Shown in pieces: positions 24,231 through 32,417 of a DNA stretch of 49,380 bases. Origin of the DNA: a bacterium. Lineage in GTDB: Bacteria > Myxococcota_A > UBA9042. The translations under genes were made by a program, and so were the position numbers. Below the pieces are notes generated by a model. That model was given only the letters and a program-made list of their open reading frames with translations. It searched no databases and had not been told where the DNA came from. The stretch spans positions 1 through 49,380 of the forward strand of contig JAUIAC010000012.1 of NCBI GenBank assembly GCA_030425545.1, given 5' to 3'. The first letter of the stretch is position 1. Every line of letters begins with the position of its first letter.

Positions 24231-24695
24231 ATGACGGACGCTCCCCCCATGGCGGCTGCCCCCGACCCCGAGCCCAGCCGCTGGCAGCTCGTCGAGCGGC
24301 GCGTCGCGTTCGCTGCGCTGGCGGCCTACCTCGCCGCCGCGGCCAGCACCACGGTGATCACGTGGCGGCTGCGCTTCGAAGACTGGTACCTCTACGCCTT
24401 GATGAGCCTGTGCACCGCCATCGTCGTCGCCAACTACGCCCGCCTGGGCGTGCGGCGCACCTGGTTTCGGCGGGCGTCGTCGCTGCTCTTCACGGTCGCG
24501 GTCGTGCTGAGCTGGACCGCCCTGCTCTACGAGAAGACCCAGCTCGGGTGGACAGTGGTCGACGACGTCGCGGTCGACCTGGGCGCGCAGCCGCTCTTCT
24601 GGGCGCCGGTCGGCTGCGGCCTGCTCACAGCGACGCTCTTGGTGCTGCACTTTGTCGGTCTCGCCCCGCGTGCGCGCCGTGAAGCGGGGCTCTGA
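24231..24695 (+). CDS. Small membrane protein of unknown function
   Basis: A 154-residue protein with four predicted transmembrane segments: about 26-44 (VAFAALAAYLAAAASTTVI), 52-68 (YLYALMSLCTAIVVAN), 82-98 (SSLLFTVAVVLSWTALL) and 123-142 (PLFWAPVGCGLLTATLLVLH). A Pro/Ala-rich cytoplasmic N-terminus and an Arg-rich C-terminus (APRARREAGL) flank them. No family is recognised. Its stop is 3 nt before the mreC start, so the two are almost certainly one operon, and a cell-envelope role by association is reasonable. The first ATG was used; a second in-frame ATG seven codons on (MAAAPDP) is an alternative. Confidence 0.72.
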   Translation: MTDAPPMAAAPDPEPSRWQLVERRVAFAALAAYLAAAASTTVITWRLRFEDWYLYALMSLCTAIVVANYARLGVRRTWFRRASSLLFTVAVVLSWTALLYEKTQLGWTVVDDVAVDLGAQPLFWAPVGCGLLTATLLVLHFVGLAPRARREAGL

Positions 24696-24698
24696 GCG

Positions 24699-25637
24699 AT
24701 GATCCGCGACCTGCTGCAGCGCTATCAGGGCTCGCTGTTGATCGGCCTGGTGCTGATCTTGCCGCTGGCGATGATGTACTGGCACGGCAAGCCGGACCGG
24801 GACACGACCGTGATCGAGAAGGTGCTGATGACCCTGACGGCGCCGCTGCAGTCCGGCACCCGGGGGACGCTCGGTAGCGCCGGCTCGGTCATCGACGACT
24901 ACGTCCTGTTGACCCAGGTGAAGCAACGCAACAAGGAGCTCGAGCGGGACAACCGCGTGCTGCTCGGCGAGGCGCTGAAGTCGCGCGCGCTGCAGGAAGA
25001 GCTGCGCCGCGTGAAGCAGCTGTGCGAGTTCAAGCAAGGCCGCAAGGACCTGGACACCGTCGCGGCGCGCGTGATCGGGCGCGAGGTCAGCCAGTTCTTC
25101 CGCGTGCTCCGGGTGCGCATCGACACCACCGGGCTGCCCAAGCTGCGGACCGGGCTGGCGGTCATCACCCACACGGGCGTGGTCGGGCGCATCGACAAGC
25201 TCAGCGGCGACTGGGCCGACGTGCTGCTGGTCACCGACAGCCGCAGCCGCGCCCACGCCACGGTGAGCGGCAAGGGTGTCGTGGGCACCGTGCGCGGGCA
25301 GGGGCGCCGCAATCAGTTTGGCGTGACCTTCTCGCACCTCGACCGAGCCGACCGGCGGACCCCGATCGAGCCGGGGGACGCGGTGATCACCACCGGTCAC
25401 GACCGCGTGTTCCCGCCCGGGCTCGAGATCGGCCATGTGGCCTCGGGTCGGTCGACGCAGAAGGGGCACAACCACCAGTACACGCTGACACCCGCGGTGG
25501 CCTTCGCGACGCTGGAAGAGGTGCTCGTGGTGACCGGCTATCGCGCGGTGGCGAAGCCGAAGAGCCGGCTGCCCGCACCCGAGGCTGCCCGCCGGCGGCG
25601 GGTGCGGGTCGACCCCGCCAACACGCCCGACGGCTGA
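24699..25637 (+). CDS. mreC: Rod shape-determining protein MreC
   Basis: A 312-residue bitopic inner-membrane protein of the elongasome that bridges cytoplasmic MreB and periplasmic PBP2. One transmembrane segment (SLLIGLVLILPLAMMYW) is followed by a coiled-coil heptad region (about 65-105, VKQRNKELERDNRVLLGEAL). The MreC core beta domains follow: VAARVIGREVSQFFRVLRVR, GLAVITHTGVVGRID, VLLVTDSRSRAHATV and GDAVITTGHDRVFPPGLEIG, the last being the strongly conserved C-terminal motif. The Arg-rich tail is short. It starts 3 nt after the small membrane protein gene. mreB is not in the window; mreD, mrdA and mrdB lie 7.8 kb downstream. Confidence 0.93.
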   Translation: MIRDLLQRYQGSLLIGLVLILPLAMMYWHGKPDRDTTVIEKVLMTLTAPLQSGTRGTLGSAGSVIDDYVLLTQVKQRNKELERDNRVLLGEALKSRALQEELRRVKQLCEFKQGRKDLDTVAARVIGREVSQFFRVLRVRIDTTGLPKLRTGLAVITHTGVVGRIDKLSGDWADVLLVTDSRSRAHATVSGKGVVGTVRGQGRRNQFGVTFSHLDRADRRTPIEPGDAVITTGHDRVFPPGLEIGHVASGRSTQKGHNHQYTLTPAVAFATLEEVLVVTGYRAVAKPKSRLPAPEAARRRRVRVDPANTPDG

Positions 25638-25675
25638 CCCGCTCGTCGCCGCCCGCCCAGCGCCCCCAGCCAACC

Positions 25676-26734
25676 TCAGTCGGCGTCCCTCAGCTGCAGC
25701 GCGCTGCGATGAACCCGGTCGACGTGGCCGAGCACCGCCCGCTGCCAGGCCGCATCGTCGGGGTAGAACGCGGCTCGCATCGCCTTGCGGGCGGCGTGGC
25801 CTGAGGGGGCGCCCTTGCCGCGCAGGGCCTCGGGCCCGTGGTGCACCAGCCAGTTCTCGAGCCGCAGCGCGCGCAAGATGGCGATGTCCGACGCCGTGCC
25901 GAACTCGACGGTCAGGGCGTGGAAGCCCGCCGGCCCGACGCGGCGGGCCAGCTCCGGCAGCATGCCGCCGCGCATCTCGTAGCCGAGCTCGCTCCCCGGC
26001 TCCCACGCGTGGAGCAGGTCGCCGTACGCCGCGGCGGCGCGACGCCGTTGGTCGGCGTCCGGCAGTCCGTCGAGGAAGCCCACCACGCTGCGGGGAGCGC
26101 CGCGGCCGGTGTGCAGATCGGTCCAGACGACACGCTCGCGCCCCTGCAGGAGCGGCACGATGTGGCTGGTCAACGCGACGACCGTGGCCTCGGGCCGAGC
26201 GCCCCCGAAGAAGATGCCCTCCGGCACGGAGTACTGCCCGCGGGCCACGGCGTTGCGCAGCGTCGCCAGCCCGTGGCGCGCGATCTGGGCCAGGGCGCGA
26301 GGGTAGAAGAGATCCAGTGGGCCGATGTGGGTGGGGTTCAGCAGCGCGCTGAGGCTCAGGTAGTCCGCGTCGTCCGCCGCGAAGGGGTCGCCCGGCTTGA
26401 GGAAGTTGCGGTTGAGATCGACGTTGGACTCGTTGACCCGCCGATAGTGCGCCATCCCCCACGGGTTCAAGCTGTGGAGCCACAGCGCGGCGCAGTCTTC
26501 GCCGCGAGCGAGCAGCGCGCGCTGCACGGCGCTGCCTGCGTAGCCCTCGATGCCATGGAGCCCCGAGCTGTAGACCAGCAACCGCGCGCTCTCCGGGTCG
26601 CCGGTGAACGCGTAGTCCAGCGTGTAGCCGGGTTGAATCTCGACGGACGCGAGCGCGTTGCCGTGGGGGTGCGCCGTCACAGCGGCCTTGAAGGCGTCGC
26701 GGGAGGCTTCCCAGGTGTCGTGGAAGGTGGTCAT
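25676..26734 (-). CDS. DUF2817 peptidase-like protein (M14 carboxypeptidase-like)
   Basis: A 352-residue cytoplasmic protein without a signal peptide. It belongs to DUF2817, related to zinc carboxypeptidases of family M14. The zinc ligands His60 and Glu63 appear in SGLHGIEGYAGSAV, NVDLNRNF (104-111) contains the substrate-Arg region, His208 in VVWTDLHTGRG is the third ligand, and Glu277 in TVEFGT fits the catalytic glutamate. These residues follow M14 order and spacing, so peptidase activity is likely, with unknown substrate. The ATG (complement of 26732-26734) was chosen as the first Met giving the family N-terminus; no strong ribosome-binding site precedes it. It is divergent from the outer-membrane protein gene across a structured 283-bp region. 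Confidence 0.85.
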   Translation of the reverse strand: MTTFHDTWEASRDAFKAAVTAHPHGNALASVEIQPGYTLDYAFTGDPESARLLVYSSGLHGIEGYAGSAVQRALLARGEDCAALWLHSLNPWGMAHYRRVNESNVDLNRNFLKPGDPFAADDADYLSLSALLNPTHIGPLDLFYPRALAQIARHGLATLRNAVARGQYSVPEGIFFGGARPEATVVALTSHIVPLLQGRERVVWTDLHTGRGAPRSVVGFLDGLPDADQRRRAAAAYGDLLHAWEPGSELGYEMRGGMLPELARRVGPAGFHALTVEFGTASDIAILRALRLENWLVHHGPEALRGKGAPSGHAARKAMRAAFYPDDAAWQRAVLGHVDRVHRSALQLRDAD

Positions 26735-27017
26735 GGCGCAAGCCTACGCCGCCGAGCGGACGCCGTCATGGCAGGGTGCACCCGCGCCCGTCGCGCTGGC
26801 GGCGCCGATGAAGTTCGCGGCAGTCTGCTAGCAGACTCCGCCTTTTCTCCGTTCTTGCGGCCACGACGGTCAGTCTGCTGGGAAGGGGAAGCCACGGCTT
26901 GCCGTGGCTGGGGGCGCTCGTAGCCCCCCCAGAAGATAAAAAACCAGCTGATTGCGGCGACAATCAATTGCGCCGCAGTCTGCTAGGCTCGCGGCGCCGC
27001 CCGATCTGGAGGTCTTC
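26735..27017. promoter_or_regulatory. Structured divergent intergenic region with repeated CAGTCTGCTAG sites
   Basis: This 283-bp region is less GC-rich than its flanks. It holds the 16-bp palindrome AGTCTGCTAGCAGACT (26822-26837), a near copy CAGTCTGCTG (26871-26880) and CAGTCTGCTAG (26976-26986). It also has a 9-bp hairpin AGCCACGGC/GCCGTGGCT (26890-26909), a GGGGGC/GCCCCC stem (26910-26928) and TGCGGCG/CGCCGCA (26953-26977). The sequence TGCTAGGCT at 26981-26989 could be an extended -10 element for the barrel gene starting at 27018. Confidence 0.45.
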
Positions 27018-27956
27018 ATGCTTCGTCCACTGCGTTCGACTCCCTCACGCGTCCGCCCCGCCTGGGTCACCGCCGCGCTGCTCCTGGCGGTCGGGGCGGC
27101 CGCCGGGATCACGCTCGCGCCAGGCTCCGCAGCCGCGCAGCCGCCACCGGCCGGATTCGAGGGCCAGCGGCAACCCCAACAGCCACAGGGGCAGCCCCAG
27201 CCCCAGCCCCAGTCCCAGCCCTACGCCCAACCGCAGGCCCAGCCCTATCGGCCGCAGACCTCGCCGCCCCCGCGCCGGCCGCAGCCGCGACGGGTGGTTC
27301 GGCGCGATCACTGGGGCTTCGCGGCGGAGTTCGGACTGGCGCGCTACATGGCGCTGGGAGACCGCAACTTCGGGCTGAGGAACAGCCTGGGTGGCCAGGG
27401 CATCGAGTTCGAAGACAGCGTCGGCTTCGACATCTTCCTCGGCGCGCGCTCCCCGTCGATCGGCCTCGACTTCGGCCTGCGCCTGGGCTTCGGCTTCGGT
27501 CCCCTCAACCGCACCGCGTGGGAGGACGAGCTGGGCCTCGCGCTCGAGTCGAGCATGCTCTTCACCATCGGACCCTCGCTGCGCTGGGCGCCCTTTGAGG
27601 GGTCGCGCGTGTCGCCCTACGTCGGCCTCGAGCTGCTCTACACGAGCACGGGCACCTCGCAGTCGGCCAACCGTGAGGTCTGCGACATCGACGGGTTCTG
27701 CGTCGACGAGAACGTCGACGTCCCCCACGTGAACTACAGCGGCTTCTCCTTCGGCTACCTCGCGGGCGTGCGTTTTCGGCCCTCGCGGCGGGGCGCCCGC
27801 TGGTACTTCTTCGCCGAGGCGCGCTACCTGCAGACCTCCTGGAGCAGCCTCGAGATCGACCCGGACGGCTTCGGCGCGGTGGAGCAGCCCGACGATCTGA
27901 GCAGCATGCGCTTGGACCACGTGTCGGTGCAGTTCGGCATCGGCGCCGCCCGCTGA
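27018..27956 (+). CDS. Outer-membrane beta-barrel-like protein with Gln/Pro-rich linker
   Basis: A 312-residue exported protein. The signal peptide ends near GSAAAQ, after which a Gln-Pro-rich repeat (about residues 42-90) precedes a barrel-like domain. Alternating aromatic/hydrophobic strands end in paired turns: WGFAAEFGLARYM, SIGLDFGLRLGFGFGPL, VSPYVGLELLYTSTG, FSFGYLAGVRFRPSRR and WYFFAEARYLQTSW. The final strand is VSVQFGIGAAR; a C-terminal aromatic, usual for BAM-folded barrels, is absent. A disulfide pair may be in REVCDIDGFCVDE. GGAGG lies 5 nt before the ATG at 27018. The family resembles OmpW or outer-membrane-protein beta-barrel (OMP_b-brl) types, and the exact role is unknown. Confidence 0.78.
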   Translation: MLRPLRSTPSRVRPAWVTAALLLAVGAAAGITLAPGSAAAQPPPAGFEGQRQPQQPQGQPQPQPQSQPYAQPQAQPYRPQTSPPPRRPQPRRVVRRDHWGFAAEFGLARYMALGDRNFGLRNSLGGQGIEFEDSVGFDIFLGARSPSIGLDFGLRLGFGFGPLNRTAWEDELGLALESSMLFTIGPSLRWAPFEGSRVSPYVGLELLYTSTGTSQSANREVCDIDGFCVDENVDVPHVNYSGFSFGYLAGVRFRPSRRGARWYFFAEARYLQTSWSSLEIDPDGFGAVEQPDDLSSMRLDHVSVQFGIGAAR

Positions 27957-28051
27957 AGACAGGCCGCTGATCCGGTGACAAACGGTGGACGCGCGAGCGC
28001 TCCACGCGGCACTCTCCGCGCCCGGCCGACGTGCCCGGACCCGGAGTCGAG

Positions 28052-29962
28052 ATGCCAAGGGAAGGAGCGCAGCGTCGAGTTTGCCCGGTGTGCGGTGAGT
28101 ACACGCCCGAGCGCCGCTGCCCGACACACGACGTACCCACCGTGAACCTCTCACGCGGCGCGCGCACGGCGACCAGCTACTCCGCCGGCGACGTGGTCAG
28201 CGAGCGCTACCGGATCACCGGATCGCTGGGGCGCGGGGGTTTTGGCGAGGTCTACGCCGCCGAGCACGTCTCCACCGGGCAGGCTGTGGCCCTCAAGATG
28301 CTCGCGTTGAAGACGGAGACCGCGGAACCGCCCGTCGTCCAGCGCTTCTTCCGTGAGGCGCGGATCACCGCCCAGCTCACCGACCCGCACACCGTGCGTG
28401 TGTTCGACACAGGCCAGGCCGACGACGGGCCGCTGTACATCGCCATGGAGCTGCTCCGGGGGCCCACCCTGGAGGAGGTGCTGCGGCGCCTCGACGCGCG
28501 CGGCGAGACCATGTCGGCGGAGCAGACGGTCGACCTGGCGGGGCAGGTGCTCAAGAGCCTGGCGGAAGCGCACGGCATGGGGTTGGTGCACCGTGACCTC
28601 AAGCCAGCCAACGTGATCCTGGCCGAGGTCGGCGCCGAAGAGACGGTGGCCAAGGTGCTCGACTTCGGCATCGCCAGGACGCAGGACTCCAACCTGACCG
28701 CCACCGGCCGCACCATGGGCACGCCGCACTACATGAGCCCGGAGCAGTTCCAGGGGGGCGGGATCGACGGCCGCTCGGACCTGTACTCGCTGGCGGTGCT
28801 GCTCTACCGCTGCCTCTCCGGGCGGCTGCCCTTCCAGGCGAACACGCCCTACGGCTTGATGCACGGCCACCTGTACGAGATCCCGCAAGACGTGGGCGAG
28901 CTGGCGGACGTGCCCGAGGCCCTGGCCGCGTGCGTGATGTGCGCGCTCGCCAAGGACCCCAACGCGCGCTTCGACACCGCCAAGGCCATGCGCAGCGCCC
29001 TGCAGGCGGCGCTGCCCAAGCACCGCGCCTTCCGCCAGACCTCCGCCTGGAGCGCCGAGCTGCCAGGGGTCAAGCAGCGGGCGCCTCAGGCCCGCGTTTG
29101 GGGGATGAACAGCGACGAGCAGGACGTGACCGCGGTCGCCCTGGCCACGCCTACAACCCCCGGCGCGACCGAAGCACCGGCAGGCGGTGACGCGGACATC
29201 GCGACCATGGGCCTGGACGCAGGCACGCTGGAGCAGCTGGCCGTCGCGGTCGACGCCCGGGCGCGCGCGAGCCGTGAAGAGGCCGCCGCGCGGCGGGCGG
29301 CCCACACCGGCGCCCAGGTGCCGGACACGGGTGTGGTGCCGACGCGCGGCACCGTGGTGGACGAAGGGGTCGCGGGCGCGGGGCAGCGCCCCGTGCACAT
29401 CAGCACCGCGACCGAGGTGGTCAAGATCCGTGGCCGCCGCAAGCAGCGCGACCGAAAGCCGCTGTGGATCGGCGGCGCCGTGGCCGCGGTCGCGCTGGTC
29501 GCGCTCGGGCTCACGCTCTCCGGCGGTGACGAGGGAGCCGAGTCGACCAGCGGCGCGCCTGCCCCCGCGGAGGCCCAGCGAGCTGGGGCAGCCCCCAAGG
29601 CCGTGGCGGCGCCGGCCGCCCTGGCCCCTGCAGCGGACGCCGCCACCCAGACGCCGGACGCCGGCGCCACGGGTAGCGACGCCGACGCCGCGGCCGACGG
29701 GGGTCACGACGGCGACGCGATCTCGCCAGCGGCCACGGCCAAGGCGGCCCGCGCGATTCGCAAGGCGATGAAGCGGCGCAAGCGGCGCGCGCGCAAGGCC
29801 CGACGCCGGCGCGCCCGGACGAAGCGCAAGCCGCGCCGGGCGCCGCGCAGGTCGCGCCTGCGGGAGCGGCTCCCGGCGACGGACGCGGCACCGGAGCGCC
29901 CGGCGGCCCCCAGCGGGAGCGCGAAGCCGGCCGCAGAGCCGCCCGCCCCACCCACGCACTGA
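28052..29962 (+). CDS. Membrane-anchored Ser/Thr kinase with N-terminal zinc ribbon and very basic C-terminal tract
   Basis: A 636-residue Hanks-type kinase. The ATG at 28052 has GGAG 5 nt upstream; a GTG at 28031 is also possible. The N-terminus RVCPVCGEYTPERRCPTHDV is a CxxC..CPxH zinc-ribbon-like motif. The kinase domain (about 53-320) has GRGGFGEVY, Lys82, HRD at 180-182, DFG at 204-206 and SPE at 229-231, so all catalytic residues are present. A transmembrane helix lies at about 471-490 after a basic stretch. The exported half is Ala/Pro/Asp-rich and ends with a highly Lys/Arg-rich tract at 568-607 (RKAMKRRKRRARKARRRR). That is unusual for a periplasmic region and could bind anionic envelope polymers. 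It is followed convergently by the lectin lipoprotein gene. Confidence 0.9.
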   Translation: MPREGAQRRVCPVCGEYTPERRCPTHDVPTVNLSRGARTATSYSAGDVVSERYRITGSLGRGGFGEVYAAEHVSTGQAVALKMLALKTETAEPPVVQRFFREARITAQLTDPHTVRVFDTGQADDGPLYIAMELLRGPTLEEVLRRLDARGETMSAEQTVDLAGQVLKSLAEAHGMGLVHRDLKPANVILAEVGAEETVAKVLDFGIARTQDSNLTATGRTMGTPHYMSPEQFQGGGIDGRSDLYSLAVLLYRCLSGRLPFQANTPYGLMHGHLYEIPQDVGELADVPEALAACVMCALAKDPNARFDTAKAMRSALQAALPKHRAFRQTSAWSAELPGVKQRAPQARVWGMNSDEQDVTAVALATPTTPGATEAPAGGDADIATMGLDAGTLEQLAVAVDARARASREEAAARRAAHTGAQVPDTGVVPTRGTVVDEGVAGAGQRPVHISTATEVVKIRGRRKQRDRKPLWIGGAVAAVALVALGLTLSGGDEGAESTSGAPAPAEAQRAGAAPKAVAAPAALAPAADAATQTPDAGATGSDADAAADGGHDGDAISPAATAKAARAIRKAMKRRKRRARKARRRRARTKRKPRRAPRRSRLRERLPATDAAPERPAAPSGSAKPAAEPPAPPTH

Positions 29963-30006
29963 CCCTGCGAGCGACCTGCGCCATGCGCGGCGAGGTCGGT
30001 CGGCGC

Positions 30007-32247
30007 TCAGCGCACCATGATCCAGCCGAAGGCCTTGGTGTTCCGCGAGCCCTTGTCGGCGCCGCAGGTCGCCGCGTTGCCGCAGCTGTTCTTCGGGTCG
30101 GCGAAGCAGCTGTCGCCCGCACCGCCGAAGCCCAGGCGCGAGTCGGGCGTCTTACAGTTCTTCTCGTTGTTGCCGACGATGCCGATGCGGGCACGGGCGT
30201 GCTGGGTGCCGACGTTCAGGCCTTCCTGGTTGCAGTGCTTCTGCAGCGACGAGCCGGTGATCAGCCCCTTCCACGCGTCGCGCCCGACCTTGGTCGCCAC
30301 GTGCTTTCCCGGCGCGATGCGCGCGCGCAGGCTGCTGCCCGCAAGGGGCACCACCAACCAATGGGTCGACGCGCCCACGCGCATCCCCACCCGCAGCTGG
30401 GTGAAGGGCACGGTGGCATAGGACGCGAACTTCGCCTCGCTCTGAGACAGGTCGGTCGAGCCGGTGTTGAAGGTCTTGCTGTCGGTCCACCACTTGGCGC
30501 CATAGCTGAAGGTCGTCTTCTTGCCGTCGAGCTTCAGCGCCAGGGTCCAGCCGCCACCCGACGCGCTCATGTCGCACCACGCCTTGAACTTGGCCACGGG
30601 CCCCGCGCCGTCCGGATCCAGCCAGTAGGCGCCGCTGGCCGTCTTCGGCGCGGTCGCGAGCAGGGCCTTGCACGACGTGGCCGGCGCGCCGCTGGTGCCC
30701 ACCACGCACGTGCCGCTCTGGCAGAGGCCGCCGCCCGCACCGCACTTGGAGCCGTCGGCCAGCTTGCCGTGGCTGCAGCCGACCTTGCTGTCGCAGACGT
30801 CGGAGGTGCAGGCGTTGCCGTCGTCACACGAGAGCGAGGCGCCGACACACGCTCCGGTGGCGTAGCACACGTCGCCTGTGGTGCAGGCGTCGCCGTCGTC
30901 GCAGGCCTTGGGCGCGGCCCGTTCGCACACCGCGCAGCTCAGCTTGTCCTTGGCGTCGACGTCGTTCCACTTGCCAGACGCGAGCATGGCGACCACGTCT
31001 TCGCCGAACCAGTTGTTCGGCTCGCCCGGTGACCACGCGGTGAAGCCGGTGGGCGTGCCGTCGACCCACACGTAGGAGCCTTCTTTCTGCGTGTCGTTGA
31101 GGCCGATCCACGCGGTGAAGCCAGCCCCGCAGACGCCCTTGGCCTGACTGACCACCGTGGCGTTCTCCGTCGCGCTGGCGATCGACGTGAGGTGTCCGCC
31201 CCAGCCCTTGCACTCCGCCTCGGCCTGGCCCCAGGTCTTGGGCCCGAACTTGAGCGCCTTGTAGCAGCGGCCGCCACTCATGACACCGTCGCAGGGCTTC
31301 GCCACGGCGACAGGGGCGTGGCTGCAGCCCTTGGCGCCGGCGCAGGTGTCGACGGTGCACGGCTTGTCGTCATCACACAGGCTGCCCTCGTCGGTCTTGC
31401 CGTCGCAGTTGTTGTCGAGGCCGTCGCACAGCTCCGGCCCCGCGCAGCCCGCGTCGACGGGCGCCGTGTCGGTCGCCGCGGCGTCCGAGCTGGCTCCCGA
31501 GTCGGGCGCTGTGGTCGTGTCCGCCGCGACGGCGTCCGCTGCGCCGATGTCGGCCTTCGCGGTGTCGGTGGTGACGGCGTCGGTGCTGGTGGCGTCGGGG
31601 TTCACGGCGTCGGGATTCACGGCGTCGGGATTCACGGCGTCGGGATTCACGGCGTCGGGGTTCACCGCATCGGGGCCCGCAGCGTCGGGCGCGCCGCCGT
31701 CGGCTGAGCCCGCGTCGCCGGCGCCGGCGTCGCCCGTCGCGCTGTCCGCGACCGCCCCGTCGAGGCCGCCGCCGTCGAGCGCTCCAACGTCCACGGCCCC
31801 GTCGGAGCCCCCGTCGGCCGCGCTGTCGGAGGCCGCGCTGTCCCCGCCGGCGCTGTCGCCCGTCGACGCGTCCGACGCGCCCGCTCCGTCCGACGGCGAC
31901 CCGGCGTCGCCCAGCGCGTCAGCCGTCGCCCTACCCTGGGCCGTGTCTGCCCCAGGCCCAGCGTCGTCGTGGGCGTCGCTCGTCACGCCCGCTGCGTCGG
32001 CGCTGCCGTTGACGTCCTCGGCGACGGGCCCGGCGTCCTGCCCCGGCCCTGCCCCGTCCTGCGCCCCCTGGCCGTCGGCCAGCTGACCACCGCCGCCGCC
32101 GGATGGGCCGGCCAGCGTCGGGCCCCCCTCGGCTGGCTCTTCTCCGCAGCCGAACGCCACGAGGAGCACGCACAGGAGCGCCCCCAGGCCAGTGAGGCGG
32201 GGGAGACGGACAGCGTGCAAGGCGACGTTGCGGCGTGGGGCGGTCAT
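30007..32247 (-). CDS. Lipoprotein with C-type lectin and fibrinogen-like C-terminal domains
   Basis: A 746-residue lipoprotein (lipobox AFGC, Cys34). The ATG has AGGAG 6 nt upstream. After a long Asp-Ala-Gly linker with a NPDAV repeat come CDGLDNNCDGKTDE (MopE-type) and CDDDKPCTVDTC modules. A C-type lectin-like domain follows (about Cys328-Cys441, GRCYKALKFGPKTWGQAEAE ... WIGLNDTQKEG). It carries EPN at 409-411 and WND at 427-429, the calcium-coordinating pair seen in mannose-type lectins. Two CDDGDACTTGDVC/CDDGNACTSDVC modules come next. The C-terminal part (from Cys526, SGAYWLDPDG..KAWCDM..GGGWTLALKLDG) matches the start of fibrinogen-related domains. The layout suggests glycan-binding surface adhesion. 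Domain assignment of the last part is by motif only. Confidence 0.87.
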   Translation of the reverse strand: MTAPRRNVALHAVRLPRLTGLGALLCVLLVAFGCGEEPAEGGPTLAGPSGGGGGQLADGQGAQDGAGPGQDAGPVAEDVNGSADAAGVTSDAHDDAGPGADTAQGRATADALGDAGSPSDGAGASDASTGDSAGGDSAASDSAADGGSDGAVDVGALDGGGLDGAVADSATGDAGAGDAGSADGGAPDAAGPDAVNPDAVNPDAVNPDAVNPDAVNPDATSTDAVTTDTAKADIGAADAVAADTTTAPDSGASSDAAATDTAPVDAGCAGPELCDGLDNNCDGKTDEGSLCDDDKPCTVDTCAGAKGCSHAPVAVAKPCDGVMSGGRCYKALKFGPKTWGQAEAECKGWGGHLTSIASATENATVVSQAKGVCGAGFTAWIGLNDTQKEGSYVWVDGTPTGFTAWSPGEPNNWFGEDVVAMLASGKWNDVDAKDKLSCAVCERAAPKACDDGDACTTGDVCYATGACVGASLSCDDGNACTSDVCDSKVGCSHGKLADGSKCGAGGGLCQSGTCVVGTSGAPATSCKALLATAPKTASGAYWLDPDGAGPVAKFKAWCDMSASGGGWTLALKLDGKKTTFSYGAKWWTDSKTFNTGSTDLSQSEAKFASYATVPFTQLRVGMRVGASTHWLVVPLAGSSLRARIAPGKHVATKVGRDAWKGLITGSSLQKHCNQEGLNVGTQHARARIGIVGNNEKNCKTPDSRLGFGGAGDSCFADPKNSCGNAATCGADKGSRNTKAFGWIMVR
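31591..31680 (-). repeat. Five tandem 15-bp coding repeats (NPDAV)
   Basis: The unit GGCGTCGGGATTCAC, read on the plus strand, occurs at 31591-31605, 31606-31620, 31621-31635, 31636-31650 and 31651-31665, with one or two G/A differences. A degenerate sixth copy ends at 31680. It encodes the linker of the lectin lipoprotein and is a candidate for copy-number variation. Confidence 0.85.
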
Positions 32248-32417
32248 CGGGCGCTCCTGCGCGCGGAGGCCACGCGCGCTCCCCGCAAGATGCCGACCCC
32301 TCAGCGCGACGGCAACTCACCCACACGCCAGGGGACGCCCCTGCTTGCGTCCCGCGGCGCGCCTCCGCAATCCTCGGCGCGCGAGCGGGTCTGGGAGCCG
32401 CACCTCGGGGAGACGCC

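Noticed and set aside
24054..26741. Long minus-strand frame across the small membrane protein, mreC and part of the DUF2817 gene
   Set aside because: Antisense shadow of real genes; repeats of Arg/Gly/Pro with no domain, and it overlaps a supported gene on the same strand in another frame.
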